DNA of 64,000 bases from Alkalicoccus luteus (GCF_012034335.1 NZ_JAATHJ010000005.1:1-64000); one strand, 5' to 3'. Counted from the first letter of the stretch, positions 35,027-45,230 are shown. The notes: generated by a model not told the origin, from the letters alone. A program made the numbers and translations.

Positions 35027-35563
35027 ATGGCTAAACGGATCGCTTTTGCTATGATGGTATGTGTCTCAGCTGCAGCTGTTATTCTGATCGTATCGGCTGA
35101 CGTGGGGCAAGAAGCAGAGGGAGAGCCGATTCCAGAAGAGGTGCAGACAGCTGCAGAAGAAGGAACCCATGCGCTCGGAGACGAGCAGGCCGTCATGCTG
35201 GAAGCTGCAGAATCCTCTCTCCCAGAGCACGTGCCGTCTTTTATTTACATAGAATCAGCGATAATGCGAGCGGCTCTTGCAGGGATGAGGGAGTATGACG
35301 AGTTTTTGGATGCTGAAGAGATGACAGAAGAGACAGCCGTCATCATCCGCTTTCCGGATAATGAAGCGTTTATTTATGATATATACATAGACCGCGGTGA
35401 TGGGGAAGAGGCACTTGAAGCGAAAAACAGCTCGGGAGGTGCGGTGATGAGGGCCACCCTACCGGAATCGATTCCGGACGGAAGCACGCTGATTATCCGC
35501 GACCCTCTGGACAGAGAAAATCCTCCGCAGGCTGTATACGAGCTTCCCGCGGAGGAGGAGTGA
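35027..35563 (+). CDS. Exported acidic protein, unknown function
   Basis: A 178-residue protein with an N-terminal signal or anchor helix (RIAFAMMVCVSAAAVILIV, about 4-22). The remaining sequence is acidic, with a predicted helix-strand region (AVIIRFPDNEAFIYDIYIDRG) and a C-terminal strand region. No family is recognised. It is convergent with another unknown anchored acidic protein at 35567-36355, with only three bases between stops. Confidence 0.6.
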   Translation: MAKRIAFAMMVCVSAAAVILIVSADVGQEAEGEPIPEEVQTAAEEGTHALGDEQAVMLEAAESSLPEHVPSFIYIESAIMRAALAGMREYDEFLDAEEMTEETAVIIRFPDNEAFIYDIYIDRGDGEEALEAKNSSGGAVMRATLPESIPDGSTLIIRDPLDRENPPQAVYELPAEEE

Positions 35564-35566
35564 TGC

Positions 35567-36355
35567 TTATTCCGGCTCACCTTCCATAAACGTCGGGTTG
35601 GAGTCAGCGATACGCTCGAACACGCGCTGTTCGATTTCGAAATAAAGCTGATTCCACTCCGATGTTTCTTCCGGACTGACGCCGGCATCGGCAGCTGCCT
35701 CGTCCTGGATTTGCGACCATATGTATGGCCTTGCGTACTGAAATTCCAGCTGCTGAGAAGCTGCTGTGCTGCTGACTGCTTCCAGTTCTTCAACGAGAAT
35801 ACGGACGTCTGCTTCTTCCACGGGTGACGATTCCTGCTCACCTTCTACATACTGAAGGAAGTCCTGCTCATTAAACGTAAATCCATATTCTTCAACAGCA
35901 TAGTCATTCCAGCCTTCAAGCTCGAGAGCAAGCAGCTCGGAGTTGGACTGGATGGCATCCTGTTCGATGACGCTGTCTTCCGCCTGCTGCTGATAAATCG
36001 TATACAAGTAGGCGTGGCTCTCAAACGCCTCGTAGCTGAATGATTCATAATCTGAAGGCGTGTACTCATCAAGCGCGTCTTCCGCCCGGGAACGATATTC
36101 TTCTTCCTCTTCTTCATCCAGTGAAGCGGCTGCGTTGTTCTCTGTGCTCTCCACACTGATGGAGCCACCTTCTGATCCAGTTGCGTCATCGGGGCTGTCG
36201 TTCTCCTCCTGCACCGCAGTTTCAGAACCGGCACCGTTTGAAACCTGATCAGACTGGATCACCTGCTGATCACTGTCCATCATAAATAAAACAGTGGAGA
36301 GAATGAGAAGAACCACTGCTCCCGCACCTAATATTAGTAATTTTTGTTTTTGCAT
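35567..36355 (-). CDS. Membrane-anchored acidic protein, unknown function
   Basis: A 262-residue protein with one N-terminal membrane helix (LLILGAGAVVLLILSTVLFMM, about 6-26). A low-complexity acidic/Ser/Asn linker follows (about 27-95), then a helical, Glu-rich extracellular domain (about 95-262) with many aromatic residues. The helical region recalls the N-terminal helices of SurA/PrsA-like chaperones, but no PPIase domain is present. A function cannot be assigned. Upstream 36356-36623 holds no gene. Confidence 0.65.
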   Translation of the reverse strand: MQKQKLLILGAGAVVLLILSTVLFMMDSDQQVIQSDQVSNGAGSETAVQEENDSPDDATGSEGGSISVESTENNAAASLDEEEEEEYRSRAEDALDEYTPSDYESFSYEAFESHAYLYTIYQQQAEDSVIEQDAIQSNSELLALELEGWNDYAVEEYGFTFNEQDFLQYVEGEQESSPVEEADVRILVEELEAVSSTAASQQLEFQYARPYIWSQIQDEAAADAGVSPEETSEWNQLYFEIEQRVFERIADSNPTFMEGEPE

Positions 36356-36647
36356 GCACTCACCTCATCAGGGAAACTAAAAACCTTTACCAGTATACCA
36401 TGTCCATCGATTAAAGGGAGCAGCTGACATAAACTTGTCTTCAGATCGAAGCAGAATGGGATGATTTTCAGGTTAACTCTTACTGTCAACTAAGGGGAAA
36501 TATACCTTTGAATCAGGACGATCTTTATTCTCTTTACCCGGACAGTCGTCTGAAAAAAGCATAAATTCCATATAATGCGCTTTCAATATTCATAAAATTC
36601 GGTATGATAGATAGTGCACTTATGTGAAAGCAAAGGAGATGACGCGT

Positions 36648-38309
36648 TTGACACAAGTAAAACATCTATGGGAAAAAGCATGGTACAGCCATGACCGCAT
36701 CAAAGAACTGCTTTTGTTCCAGGCCCGTATCGGCGGTGACGGACCGAAAAGCGATGAACCAGGCCGAATGGCCAAGGCATCAGGGAAAATGACAGGGACG
36801 TACCGTGAACCTTCTCCGGACGGCCGGGATTTTTCACCGAAACAGAAAGTCGGACTTATATTGGGACCGCTTCTATTTTTCATTATTTATTTTTTGTTCC
36901 AGCCGGAGGGACTCGCGCCTGAAGCACGGGGTGTCCTGGCAGCAACCGTATGGATCGCGACCTGGTGGATCACCGAAGCGATTCCTATTCCTGTCACCTC
37001 CCTGTTGCCGATCATTCTCTTTCCACTAGTAACCGATATCGGAGTAGGAGATGTGACACCAAACTATGGTGACGATATTGTCTTCCTGTTCCTCGGGGGA
37101 TTCATCATAGCACTGGCATTGGAGCGCTGGAACCTGCATAAACGGATTGCTCTCAGCATTATTTACGGTGTCGGCACAAGTACCAGCCGGATTCTGCTAG
37201 GCTTTATGGCTGCCACAGGCTTTCTTTCCATGTGGATTTCCAATACGGCTACTGCGATGATGATGGTGCCGATCGGAACTGCCATTATCTATCAGCTATC
37301 CTCACTGGTGGATGACGATTCGGTAAAAAATGCAGAACAGCAGCGGGACAAATTTGCGAAAAGCCTGATGATCGCCATTGCATTTTCCGCTTCGATCGGC
37401 GGTCTCGGAACGATTATCGGAACCCCGCCAAACACGATTCTAGCTGGACAGCTCAGGGAAATATTCGATTTTGACCTTTCCTTCGCTCTGTGGATGATGT
37501 TTGGCGTACCTCTCGCAGTCGTACTGATCGTTATCGCCTGGATTTACTTAATTAAATTTGCCTTTCCGATGGACATGAAACAAATCCCCGGCGGGCGTGA
37601 AGTCATTCAAAAGGAAAAGCAGGCTCTTGGGCCAATGACGGGTGACGAAAAGCTCGTCGCGCTCGTTTTCTCTCTGACAGCACTTGCTTGGATTCTGCGT
37701 GTATATGTGCTGCAGGAGTACGTCAGTGAAAGCATCAACGATACGATGATTGCAATCACCGGTGCGGCCTTGCTCTTCCTGATCCCGTCTGTCCGCTATC
37801 AGGGAGTCAAGCTGATGAACTGGGAAACTGCAAAAAACGTTCCGTGGGGTATTCTGATTCTCTTCGGGGGCGGCCTTGCGATTGCCGGAGCATTCGGTGA
37901 CAGCGGTCTGGACGTGTGGATTGGGGAGCAGCTGTCCGTGCTCGTCGGCGTTCAGTTCTTTATCATTATTCTGAGTGTGACGCTGCTCGTGACGTTCCTT
38001 ACAGAGATCACGTCGAACACGGCTTCTGCAACGATGCTCATGCCGATCATGGCATCACTTGCCTACGCAATCGACGTGCATCCGCTGGCGATGATGGTGC
38101 CAGCTGCGGTTGCTGCTTCCTGCGCATTTATGCTGCCGGTCGCCACTCCGCCGAACGCCGTCGTATTCGGTTCAGGATATTTAAAAATGATCGACATGAT
38201 CAAGGCCGGATTCTGGATGAATCTCATTTCTGTGCTGATGATCACGCTGTTTATTGTACTTTTGCTGCCGGTTGTGTTCGGGATTGACTTGACCTCCTTT
38301 CCGCAGTAA
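36648..38309 (+). CDS. DASS/SLC13-family sodium-coupled anion symporter
   Basis: A 553-residue membrane transporter for dicarboxylates or similar anions. A soluble N-terminal extension of about 65 residues precedes the first helix. Family landmarks are WWITEAIPIPVTSLLPIILFP, the first SNT motif in SMWISNTATAMMMVPIG, IGTPPNTILAG, and the second hairpin TFLTEITSNTASATMLMPI with MLPVATPPNAVVFGSGY. This closely follows SdcS/CitT-type proteins. The start is taken as TTG 36648, spaced 9 bases from aaaggag; an ATG at 36639 is possible. The exact substrate is unknown. Confidence 0.9.
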   Translation: MTQVKHLWEKAWYSHDRIKELLLFQARIGGDGPKSDEPGRMAKASGKMTGTYREPSPDGRDFSPKQKVGLILGPLLFFIIYFLFQPEGLAPEARGVLAATVWIATWWITEAIPIPVTSLLPIILFPLVTDIGVGDVTPNYGDDIVFLFLGGFIIALALERWNLHKRIALSIIYGVGTSTSRILLGFMAATGFLSMWISNTATAMMMVPIGTAIIYQLSSLVDDDSVKNAEQQRDKFAKSLMIAIAFSASIGGLGTIIGTPPNTILAGQLREIFDFDLSFALWMMFGVPLAVVLIVIAWIYLIKFAFPMDMKQIPGGREVIQKEKQALGPMTGDEKLVALVFSLTALAWILRVYVLQEYVSESINDTMIAITGAALLFLIPSVRYQGVKLMNWETAKNVPWGILILFGGGLAIAGAFGDSGLDVWIGEQLSVLVGVQFFIIILSVTLLVTFLTEITSNTASATMLMPIMASLAYAIDVHPLAMMVPAAVAASCAFMLPVATPPNAVVFGSGYLKMIDMIKAGFWMNLISVLMITLFIVLLLPVVFGIDLTSFPQ

Positions 38310-38344
38310 ATGACACAGATTAATTTCAGCTAAAGCCAATGTAT

Positions 38345-38380
38345 AGACCGGTACGGGTAATCCGTGCCGGTCTTTTTTTT
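38345..38380 (+). terminator. Terminator after the DASS symporter
   Basis: The stem agaccggtacgg / ccgtgccggtct (one G-T pair) is followed by eight T. Confidence 0.93.
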
Positions 38381-38525
38381 CATGAAAAGAAGTGCTTTCA
38401 CTGCTTATAAAAAAGTTCTTCCGGGAATAGAAGCGTATGCAGTCGGACTGATGGAACAACTTGTTGCGCCAGTTTCCAATATGTGTGATAGTGAAGAGCA
38501 TAAAGGCTAAAGGGGGCGGGGAAGA

Positions 38526-39986
38526 ATGGATGTTTCAGTCGTGCTGGCGTGGACACTGAATACGGTTATATTGATGAATATACTGCTGGCATGCTTCGTC
38601 ATATTTGTTGAACGCCGGGACGCCGGATCGACGTGGGCCTGGGTGCTCGTCCTGTTCTTCCTTCCGATTCTCGGATTTATCATCTATTTGTTTCTCGGCC
38701 GGCAGCTGAAAAGCGATAATTTTTATAATCTCAGTGTCGACGAGCAGACCTATTACTCGCATCATATACAGGGGCAGCTGGAGCGATTGCATAACGAAGA
38801 GATGGATATACCGCCCGCTGTTCAATACAAATACCGGCAGCTGATGGAAATGAACCTGCGCGCGCCAAAATCCCTGATCGGGTTATCAAACAGCCTGATG
38901 ATCCTGCACGACGGTCATCAGAAGTTTGATCAGCTGATTGCAGACATTGAGAATGCGCAGTCTGAAATCAATATTCAGTATTATATTATCCAGCGCGATG
39001 CGCTTGGCAGAAGATTGCTTGATCGTCTTGAAGAACGGGCGGCTTCTGGGGTGAAAGTAAGGCTGCTCTATGATGGGGTCGGTTCCAGAAGTTTGAAGGA
39101 AAAAGATTTTAATGTTCTGCGGGAACACGGCGGGGAAGTGCACATTTTCTTTCCGGCGCTATTCGGACCGGTTAACCTCCGCATGAATAACCGGAATCAC
39201 CGGAAAGTCTGTATTATTGATGGGAAAATCGGATACATCGGCGGCTTTAATGTTGGAAATGAATACCTTGGCATTGATAAAAAGTTTGGCTACTGGCGAG
39301 ATACGCATCTCCGTATGGAGGGAGATGCCGTTTCTTTAATTCAGGACCGTTTTATTTTGGACTGGACGTACGCCGGGGATAAAAAGCACTGGGAGGAAGA
39401 GTCGTTTGCGTTTGCCTCTCATAAAATCCGTTCCATTAAACCGGTGCAGATTGTCACAAGCGGACCGAATTCCAAAACAGAGCATCTGAAAAATATGATG
39501 ATCAAAATGATCATGAGCGCAGAGCACGATATTTATATTCAGACGCCTTATTTCATCCCGGATAAAAGCTTTATGGATGCATGCAAAATGGCAGTGACAT
39601 CAGGCGTGAGAATGCATATTATGATTCCTGGTGTACCCGATCATCCTTTTGTGTTCTGGGCATCGAGGCTGTTTTTGGGAGAGCTGCTTCAATATGAGGG
39701 AGTAAACGTCTACCTGTACGAAGAAGGGTTTCTCCACGCAAAAATGATGACAGTGGACAGTGAGATTGCGACTGTCGGAACGACCAACCTTGACGCTCGG
39801 AGCTTCCGTCTGAACTTCGAGATTAATGCGCTTGTATTTGACACACATACAGCAATGACGCTGGAGGAGCTGTTTGAATCAGATAAACAGCGGTGCCGGG
39901 TGCTGACGAAAAAAGAATACGACCGAAGAAGCGCCGGAGTAAAAATAAAAGAGGGTGTATCCGGATTGTTAAGTCCAATTTTGTAG
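38526..39986 (+). CDS. cls: Cardiolipin synthase
   Basis: Condenses phosphatidylglycerol to cardiolipin at the membrane. The protein has 486 residues. Two N-terminal membrane helices (about 5-30 and 38-58) precede two phospholipase D HKD motifs: HRKVCIIDGKIGYIGGFN (His225) and HAKMMTVDSEIATVGTTNLD (His404). The second repeat contains QTPYFIPDKSF, typical of ClsA-type synthases. Cardiolipin is often raised in salt-stressed bacilli, in keeping with the suggested habitat. Confidence 0.93.
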   Translation: MDVSVVLAWTLNTVILMNILLACFVIFVERRDAGSTWAWVLVLFFLPILGFIIYLFLGRQLKSDNFYNLSVDEQTYYSHHIQGQLERLHNEEMDIPPAVQYKYRQLMEMNLRAPKSLIGLSNSLMILHDGHQKFDQLIADIENAQSEINIQYYIIQRDALGRRLLDRLEERAASGVKVRLLYDGVGSRSLKEKDFNVLREHGGEVHIFFPALFGPVNLRMNNRNHRKVCIIDGKIGYIGGFNVGNEYLGIDKKFGYWRDTHLRMEGDAVSLIQDRFILDWTYAGDKKHWEEESFAFASHKIRSIKPVQIVTSGPNSKTEHLKNMMIKMIMSAEHDIYIQTPYFIPDKSFMDACKMAVTSGVRMHIMIPGVPDHPFVFWASRLFLGELLQYEGVNVYLYEEGFLHAKMMTVDSEIATVGTTNLDARSFRLNFEINALVFDTHTAMTLEELFESDKQRCRVLTKKEYDRRSAGVKIKEGVSGLLSPIL

Positions 39987-40007
39987 CCGGAACGGGAGGA
40001 AACAGCA

Positions 40008-40637
40008 ATGGAGGTTTTTACAGCAGGAGTCCTTCTGGCAGGGGGGCGCTCAAGCCGGATGGGAGAAAATAAAGCGCTCCTCCAGATTAAAGGCGTGACC
40101 GCAGCTGCAATGACAGAGCGGGCCCTTCAGGGTACGGATGAGCAGCTTTGTATATCGAATGACCCAAATGTGGAAAGAGAACTGGGCAGTCCTGTATTTG
40201 CGGATAAGCGCCCGTACGAAGGCCCGCTGGCGGGTCTTGAAACGGCAATGGAACAGACGAAGGCAGCCTGGTGTATCGTTGCTGCGTGTGACATGCCGCT
40301 TATAAGCAAAGAGGTCGTCGAGCTATTGATCAGCCGTGCACACGCAACCGCGGCTGATGCTGTCGTTCCGGAAGCAGGAGGCAGGAGGCAGCCGCTCCTT
40401 GCTGCATACAGACGAAAACTGCTGCCGCTTATTTCAAAATGTCTCGATGAAGAAAAGCGGTCCATGGCTGCACTGCTTAACAGCATAAAAGTTGACACCA
40501 TATCTGAGGCCGATATGATGGAAGCAGGCATAAAAAAGGAAACGATCAACCAGTCCTTTTTTAACATGAACAGGCCGGAGGAATACGAATGGATTCTCCG
40601 GCGGGCAGAGGCTGAAGGAGATGTCACAGATGAGTGA
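40008..40637 (+). CDS. mobA: Molybdenum cofactor guanylyltransferase MobA
   Basis: Attaches GMP to molybdopterin. The protein has 209 residues, with the nucleotide-binding signature AGVLLAGGRSSRMGENKALL, the RPYEGPLAGLETAM loop and the metal-binding AACDMPLIS motif. It is two bases short of a typical spacing after cls and overlaps ytkD by 17 bases, so it is probably transcribed with both. moaB (7703) is far away, so the pathway genes are dispersed. Confidence 0.92.
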   Translation: MEVFTAGVLLAGGRSSRMGENKALLQIKGVTAAAMTERALQGTDEQLCISNDPNVERELGSPVFADKRPYEGPLAGLETAMEQTKAAWCIVAACDMPLISKEVVELLISRAHATAADAVVPEAGGRRQPLLAAYRRKLLPLISKCLDEEKRSMAALLNSIKVDTISEADMMEAGIKKETINQSFFNMNRPEEYEWILRRAEAEGDVTDE

Positions 40638-41121
40638 ACACGTTTTTAAAGATTTTTACCGAAATACCGTTACTTACTCCACGGAAAAAGATCCGTTTTC
40701 AAACGATCCAAAGCACGTCTGGGTCGTCTGCCGTTATCGTGAGAGCTGGCTCCTGACGCGTCATCCTTCCAGAGGAATTGAGTTTCCCGGGGGAAAGGTT
40801 GAAAAAGGCGAATCCGCAGATGAAGCGGCTGTGAGGGAAGTGCATGAGGAAACAGGCGGCCATGTGTCGACGCTCTATTACGTTGGGCAATACATGGTGG
40901 AGGGAAGAGCCGAAACCGTTATCAAAAACGTTTATTTTGCAGAAGTGGACCGTCTGGAGAAAAAGGACAGCTACTTTGAAACGGAAGGACCGCTGCTTCT
41001 GGAACGTCTTCCGCATCAGCCGAAAAAGAAAAAGAACTACAGCTTCATTATGAAAGATGACGTGCTTCCGCTCAGTATGAAAGAAATTGAAGCACGCTTT
41101 TTGAATACAGCATCCAGTTGA
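40621..41121 (+). CDS. ytkD: Nudix nucleoside triphosphatase YtkD
   Basis: A 166-residue Nudix hydrolase. The Nudix box is GGKVEKGESADEAAVREVHEETGG. The rest is strikingly like B. subtilis YtkD: FKDFYRNTV at the start, DPKHVWVVCRY, FPGGKV, VIKNVYFAEVDRLEKKDSYFETEGP and SFIMKDDVLP near the end. YtkD sanitises oxidised nucleotides such as 8-oxo-dGTP and can act in RNA 5'-end decapping. In B. subtilis it lies in the same neighbourhood as pckA and metK, which supports orthology. Confidence 0.93.
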   Translation: MSQMSEHVFKDFYRNTVTYSTEKDPFSNDPKHVWVVCRYRESWLLTRHPSRGIEFPGGKVEKGESADEAAVREVHEETGGHVSTLYYVGQYMVEGRAETVIKNVYFAEVDRLEKKDSYFETEGPLLLERLPHQPKKKKNYSFIMKDDVLPLSMKEIEARFLNTASS

Positions 41122-41134
41122 CGAAGGGAAACGT

Positions 41135-41175
41135 TAAGAAGCCCGAACTGCTTTTGGGAGCAGTTCGGGCTTAGT
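41135..41175. terminator. Bidirectional terminator between ytkD and pckA
   Basis: A 14-bp perfect stem (aagcccgaactgct / agcagttcgggctt) lies between convergent genes. The flanking runs are short. Confidence 0.85.
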
Positions 41176-41179
41176 TGTA

Positions 41180-42757
41180 TTAAACGACAGGTCCTCCGCG
41201 GAGGATGTCTGCAGTGATAGATGAAAATCTGGTGAAATTGGATTTGAACTGATTGGCAAGATCAACGGCGGCCTGTTCATATTCATCGAGGCTGTCCCAG
41301 ACAAGTCGTGGCTGCAGTACTTCAGAAGGAACTCCTGGGCAGCTGGCCGGTACATCCAGACCAAAGACAGGGTCAGTGATAACAGCCGTGCGGGCAAGAT
41401 CGCCTTTCACAGCGGCATCTACCATGGCGCGAGTAAACTTCAAGTCCATGCGGCGGCCGGTTCCGCACGGGCCGCCTGTCCAGCCGGTGTTGACGAGGTA
41501 AACGTCTGTCTGATGCTGTTTCATGCGTTCTCCGAGCATCTCAGCGTAAGAGGCTGCCTGGCGTGGAAGAAACGGCGCTCCGAAGCATGGGGAGAAAACC
41601 GGCTGAGGAACCGTTACGCCGCGTTCTGTGCCTGCGAGCTTGCTCGTATAGCCGGACAGAAAATGATACATCGCCTGCTGAGGCGTCAGACGGCTGATCG
41701 GTGGCAGTACGCCGGTTGCATCAGCCGTAAGAAAAAGAATCACGTCTGGATGGCCGCCGGTGCTCGGGAGCTTAGCAGACGGAACAGCCGTTAATGGATA
41801 AGCGGCCCGCGTATTTTCTGTAAGCGATCCGTCATGAAAATCAGGGGAGCGGTCCTCCTGCAGAACAACGTTTTCAAGGACTGAACCGAACGTGACCGCC
41901 TGATAGATTTCAGGTTCCTTATCTTGTTCCAGCCCGATACACTTCGCATAGCAGCCGCCCTCAATGTTGAAAATGCCTGAATCAGACCAGCCGTGCTCAT
42001 CGTCGCCGATCAGCAGCCTGTCAGGTGAGGCAGAGAGGGTCGTCTTTCCAGTGCCGGAAAGACCAAAAAATAAAGCCGTTTTGTCATCGTGGCCGGCATT
42101 TGCCGAACAGTGCATTGGCAGGACATCCAAATCAGGTAGCAGATAGTTCATGACAGAAAAGATCGATTTCTTCATTTCTCCAGCATAGGCGGTCCCACCG
42201 ATGAGGATCTTTCGCCGGCTGAAAGAAATCATCACAAATACTTCTGAGTCGGTGCCGTCGACAGCGGGATCAGCCTGAAAACCAGGGGCAGATAAAATCG
42301 TGAAGGGCTCCAGCGCAGCTTCTCCATCCAGCTCTTCCGGTCGCAGAAATAATTGCATGGCAAACAGCTGGTGCCAGGAAAGTTCGTTAACGACCGTGAT
42401 TGGCAGCCGGGCTTTCTCATCGGCACCGGCAGCCGCCTCCCGTACATACAGCTCCGGCAGTTCAGCTAAATAAGCAAGGACCTTCTGCTCCAGCTTTTCA
42501 AAAACTTCCGGTGTGACCGGCCGGTTAATCTCATTCCAATCTACATCAGACGATGCTTCCTCCTGCACAATGAACCGGTCTTTCGGCGACCGTCCCGTAA
42601 ATTCACCGGTTAATGCACGAAAAGCACCAGCGCTTGAAAGCTGTCCTTCTTCTTTTTTGACAGCTGTTTCTACCAAAGCCGCTGCACTCAGTTGTTTCCG
42701 GACACTTTTTTGCTTCAGTATAGAAGCAAGCCGGAGATCATCGTAAATCATGCTCAT
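41180..42757 (-). CDS. pckA: Phosphoenolpyruvate carboxykinase (ATP)
   Basis: Converts oxaloacetate and ATP to PEP, the entry to gluconeogenesis. The protein has 525 residues, the usual length. Motifs are [27 protein letters not shown], the Walker [25 protein letters not shown] and [14 protein letters not shown]. The order pckA divergent from metK is the conserved Bacillus arrangement. It has a good SD (gggggcgg) on the minus strand. Confidence 0.96.
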   Translation of the reverse strand: MSMIYDDLRLASILKQKSVRKQLSAAALVETAVKKEEGQLSSAGAFRALTGEFTGRSPKDRFIVQEEASSDVDWNEINRPVTPEVFEKLEQKVLAYLAELPELYVREAAAGADEKARLPITVVNELSWHQLFAMQLFLRPEELDGEAALEPFTILSAPGFQADPAVDGTDSEVFVMISFSRRKILIGGTAYAGEMKKSIFSVMNYLLPDLDVLPMHCSANAGHDDKTALFFGLSGTGKTTLSASPDRLLIGDDEHGWSDSGIFNIEGGCYAKCIGLEQDKEPEIYQAVTFGSVLENVVLQEDRSPDFHDGSLTENTRAAYPLTAVPSAKLPSTGGHPDVILFLTADATGVLPPISRLTPQQAMYHFLSGYTSKLAGTERGVTVPQPVFSPCFGAPFLPRQAASYAEMLGERMKQHQTDVYLVNTGWTGGPCGTGRRMDLKFTRAMVDAAVKGDLARTAVITDPVFGLDVPASCPGVPSEVLQPRLVWDSLDEYEQAAVDLANQFKSNFTRFSSITADILRGGPVV

Positions 42758-42934
42758 GATTCATCCGCCCCCTCTTCAATTAGTATGTCATATATATTAT
42801 TTATAACATACTAATGAAGGAAATCAATGAATTTGGAGAGATTTTTACAATCATTTTGAAGCGGTTTTGTACCAGGGTGCGTATCGTATTCAGCACTCTG
42901 TCCATTGCCTGGTTTGTTTCCTGATAGCCGGCAG

Positions 42935-42963
42935 TTGACATTCGCATCGATGTTGGGTATCAT
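42935..42963 (+). promoter_or_regulatory. Sigma-A promoter of metK
   Basis: TTGACA (42935-42940), 17-base spacer, TATCAT (42958-42963), positioned about 15 bases ahead of the SAM riboswitch. Confidence 0.75.
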
Positions 42964-42977
42964 TCTCAAAAGCGGAT

Positions 42978-43144
42978 ACTCTTATCCCGAGCTGGCGGAG
43001 GGACAGGCCCTGCGAAGCCCGGCAACCATCACTTGAGTAAAAAAGGTGAACGGTGCCAACCTGCAGAACACACGGATTGTGTTCTGACCGATAAGAGGTG
43101 AAAGGAAACGAGACAGCCTTCTCCTCAACGGAGAAGGTTTTTTG
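42978..43144 (+). ncRNA. SAM-I (S-box) riboswitch with terminator
   Basis: The leader of metK contains the S-box core: P1 arms ctcttatc (from 42979) and gataagag (43090-43097), the conserved 'gagctggcggaggga', 'ccctgcgaagcccggcaacc' and 'aaggtg..ggtgccaa' blocks. It is followed by an intrinsic terminator (ccttctcc / ggagaagg plus T run, 43117-43144). High S-adenosylmethionine is expected to favour termination and reduce metK expression. Confidence 0.95.
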
Positions 43145-43228
43145 TTTATGTAACCGGACAGCCCTCATCTGTGGGATTGATGGCTGGGAAAATGAGTGCC
43201 GTAATATTGTTCGAGGAGGATTCCTACC

Positions 43229-44440
43229 ATGGCAGGAAAAACACGCTTGTTTACATCAGAATCAGTGACGGAAGGTCACCCGGATAAAATCTGTGATCAG
43301 ATCTCAGATTCTATTCTGGATGAAATTATGACGCACGACCCGAACGCGCGGGTCGCCTGTGAGACATCTGTTAATACCGGTCTTGTGCTGGTTGCAGGTG
43401 AGATTACAACGTCTACCTATGTGGACATTCCGAGAGTTGTGCGGGAAACACTGAAGGATATCGGTTATGTACGCGCGAAATACGGCTTTGATTATGAAAC
43501 ATGTGCGGTGCTAACGTCCATTGACGAACAGTCAGCGGATATTGCAGCCGGAGTTGACCAGGCGCTGGAAGCTCGTGAAGGTCAAATGACAGATGAAGAA
43601 ATTGAATCGATTGGTGCAGGGGACCAAGGGCTGATGTTCGGCTATGCAGATAATCAGACGCCTGAGCTGATGCCGCTGCCAATCTCTCTTTCCCATAAGC
43701 TTGCCCGCCGTCTGACAGAGGTGCGGAAAGAACAGATTGTCGACTACCTCCGGCCGGATGGGAAAGTACAGGTTACAGTGGAATACGATGAGAATCAGCA
43801 GCCGCTGCGTGTAGATACGATCGTTATTTCAGCGCAGCACCATCCAGAAATAACGCTGGAACAGATCAAGCTGGACCTCACTGAGCACGTTATTAAGCCG
43901 GTCGTTCCGGCTGAGCTGCTTGATGAAGAGACGAAGTACTTTATCAACCCAACCGGCCGTTTCGTTATCGGCGGTCCCCAGGGAGATGCCGGTCTGACCG
44001 GACGGAAAATCATCGTCGATACGTACGGAGGCTATGCAAGGCACGGAGGCGGTGCATTCTCCGGAAAAGATGCAACGAAGGTCGACCGTTCTGCGGCTTA
44101 TGCAGCCCGCTACGTTGCCAAAAATATCGTCGCTTCCGGCCTCGCCGACAAGTGCGAAGTGCAGTTGGCCTATGCAATCGGCGTAGCCCAGCCGGTTTCC
44201 ATCGCTATCGATACGTTCGATTCCGGAAAAGTGTCCGAGGACGTGCTTGTGCAGGTGGTGCGGAATAATTTTGATCTGCGCCCGGCTGGTATCATTAAAA
44301 TGCTCGATCTGCGACGTCCGATTTATAAGCAGACTGCTGCCTACGGTCACTTTGGGCGTACGGACATTGAACTGCCGTGGGAAAAGACGGATAAAGCAGA
44401 AACATTGGAAGCAGAAGCGATGCAGCTCGTCGGAAAATAA
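43229..44440 (+). CDS. metK: S-adenosylmethionine synthetase
   Basis: Makes SAM from methionine and ATP. The protein has 403 residues. Signatures are [18 protein letters not shown], the hexapeptide [31 protein letters not shown] (P-loop-like) and the C-terminal YGHFGR. The SD is gaggagg with ATG at 43229. It is controlled by the SAM riboswitch upstream. It ends 22 bases before the left hairpin of repeat copy C. Confidence 0.97.
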   Translation: MAGKTRLFTSESVTEGHPDKICDQISDSILDEIMTHDPNARVACETSVNTGLVLVAGEITTSTYVDIPRVVRETLKDIGYVRAKYGFDYETCAVLTSIDEQSADIAAGVDQALEAREGQMTDEEIESIGAGDQGLMFGYADNQTPELMPLPISLSHKLARRLTEVRKEQIVDYLRPDGKVQVTVEYDENQQPLRVDTIVISAQHHPEITLEQIKLDLTEHVIKPVVPAELLDEETKYFINPTGRFVIGGPQGDAGLTGRKIIVDTYGGYARHGGGAFSGKDATKVDRSAAYAARYVAKNIVASGLADKCEVQLAYAIGVAQPVSIAIDTFDSGKVSEDVLVQVVRNNFDLRPAGIIKMLDLRRPIYKQTAAYGHFGRTDIELPWEKTDKAETLEAEAMQLVGK

Positions 44441-44462
44441 TGAGCCGCAGAATAAAGGAAAC

Positions 44463-44495
44463 AAAGCTGCACCGACATGATGTCGGTGCAGCTTT
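44463..44495. terminator. Terminator on the left of repeat copy C (metK terminator)
   Basis: aaagctgcaccgaca-tga-tgtcggtgcagcttt, a 15-bp perfect stem. The identical 33-base sequence recurs at 45030-45062 beyond the element. Confidence 0.93.
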
Positions 44496-45029
44496 CAGAG
44501 TGTTGATAAATTCATTTTAAGTGAATAACGTTGCATCTGCCTGTATCTGCGGACACTCGCTTTCCGGAGGGAACGGGCTCAGCTAACCGATTCCTCCTGC
44601 TGTCGGAAGCGCTGGATCTTCGCCTCGTTCTGATCCTCCCGGAGTCGAGTTCCTTCGACGTCGGCAGCTGGCAGTACGGTTCATATGTGTGGTTAGGCCT
44701 GCACGATCGGCTTCCACACATATGAACCTTCCCTATGCGACGTTTCGATGTTGAATAGGGATGCCAATTCTTCCTACAATTCAGTATAAAAGGTAAAAAA
44801 AGCGGTCGCACCTGCCTGTCGTGACGTTGTTCTCCATGAATCAGAGCCGTTTCCCCGATGTGTCCGGCGGGGACGCCCGTGGGATCAGCGCAGTCTGAAG
44901 ATCCTTTCTCAGGGGTCGCCCTGAGAAATAGCTGAAGGCCAGCCCACGGCAAGCTTCCGCCGGTAAACAGAGGGGAAATACAACCAAACGAATAAACATG
45001 TAAGTTGTAAGACTTTTTCAACAGCCTGG
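44496..45029 (+). repeat. Terminator-nested repeat, copy C (534 bp)
   Basis: The shortest complete copy, in the same orientation as copy B. It begins cagagtgttgataaattc and ends gactttttcaacagcctgg. The ends form an imperfect terminal inverted repeat (CAGAGTGTTGATAAA versus CAGGCTGTTGAAAAA, reading inwards). It lacks the 97-bp internal module: after 'cagcgcagtctgaagatcc' it passes directly to 'tttctcaggggtcgccctgag'. It is flanked by two identical 33-base terminator hairpins. No conserved open frame. Confidence 0.93.
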
Positions 45030-45069
45030 AAAGCTGCACCGACATGATGTCGGTGCAGCTTTTGTTTTT
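45030..45069. terminator. Terminator on the right of repeat copy C
   Basis: An exact copy of the 33-base hairpin at 44463-44495, followed by 'tgttttttt'. The longer T run suggests this side carries the original downstream flank. Confidence 0.93.
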
Positions 45070-45193
45070 TTATAAATCCGTGATTATCCCGATTGTTTAA
45101 AATGAGGCAGAAAAAAACAATCATAGATTTTCACATAAACTGCCCGTTTTAACGTACCATAAAAAAGGAAATGTGAGGGTTACAAGATACTTT

Positions 45194-45230
45194 GCAGGCT
45201 TACAACCGCTTGGAGCCTGCGGGTTTTCTT
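45194..45230 (+). terminator. Attenuator-like terminator before the 45255 gene
   Basis: The stem gcaggct (45194-45200) / agcctgc (45214-45220) is followed by 'gggttttctt'. It sits in the 5' leader of the next gene with no gene in front of it, so it may act as an attenuator. Confidence 0.5.

Noticed and set aside
44512-45045. Open frame of 177 codons on the minus strand in repeat copy C
   Set aside because: It spans the element and part of the flanking hairpin; the sequence diverges from the other copies by frame changes. No transposase motif.
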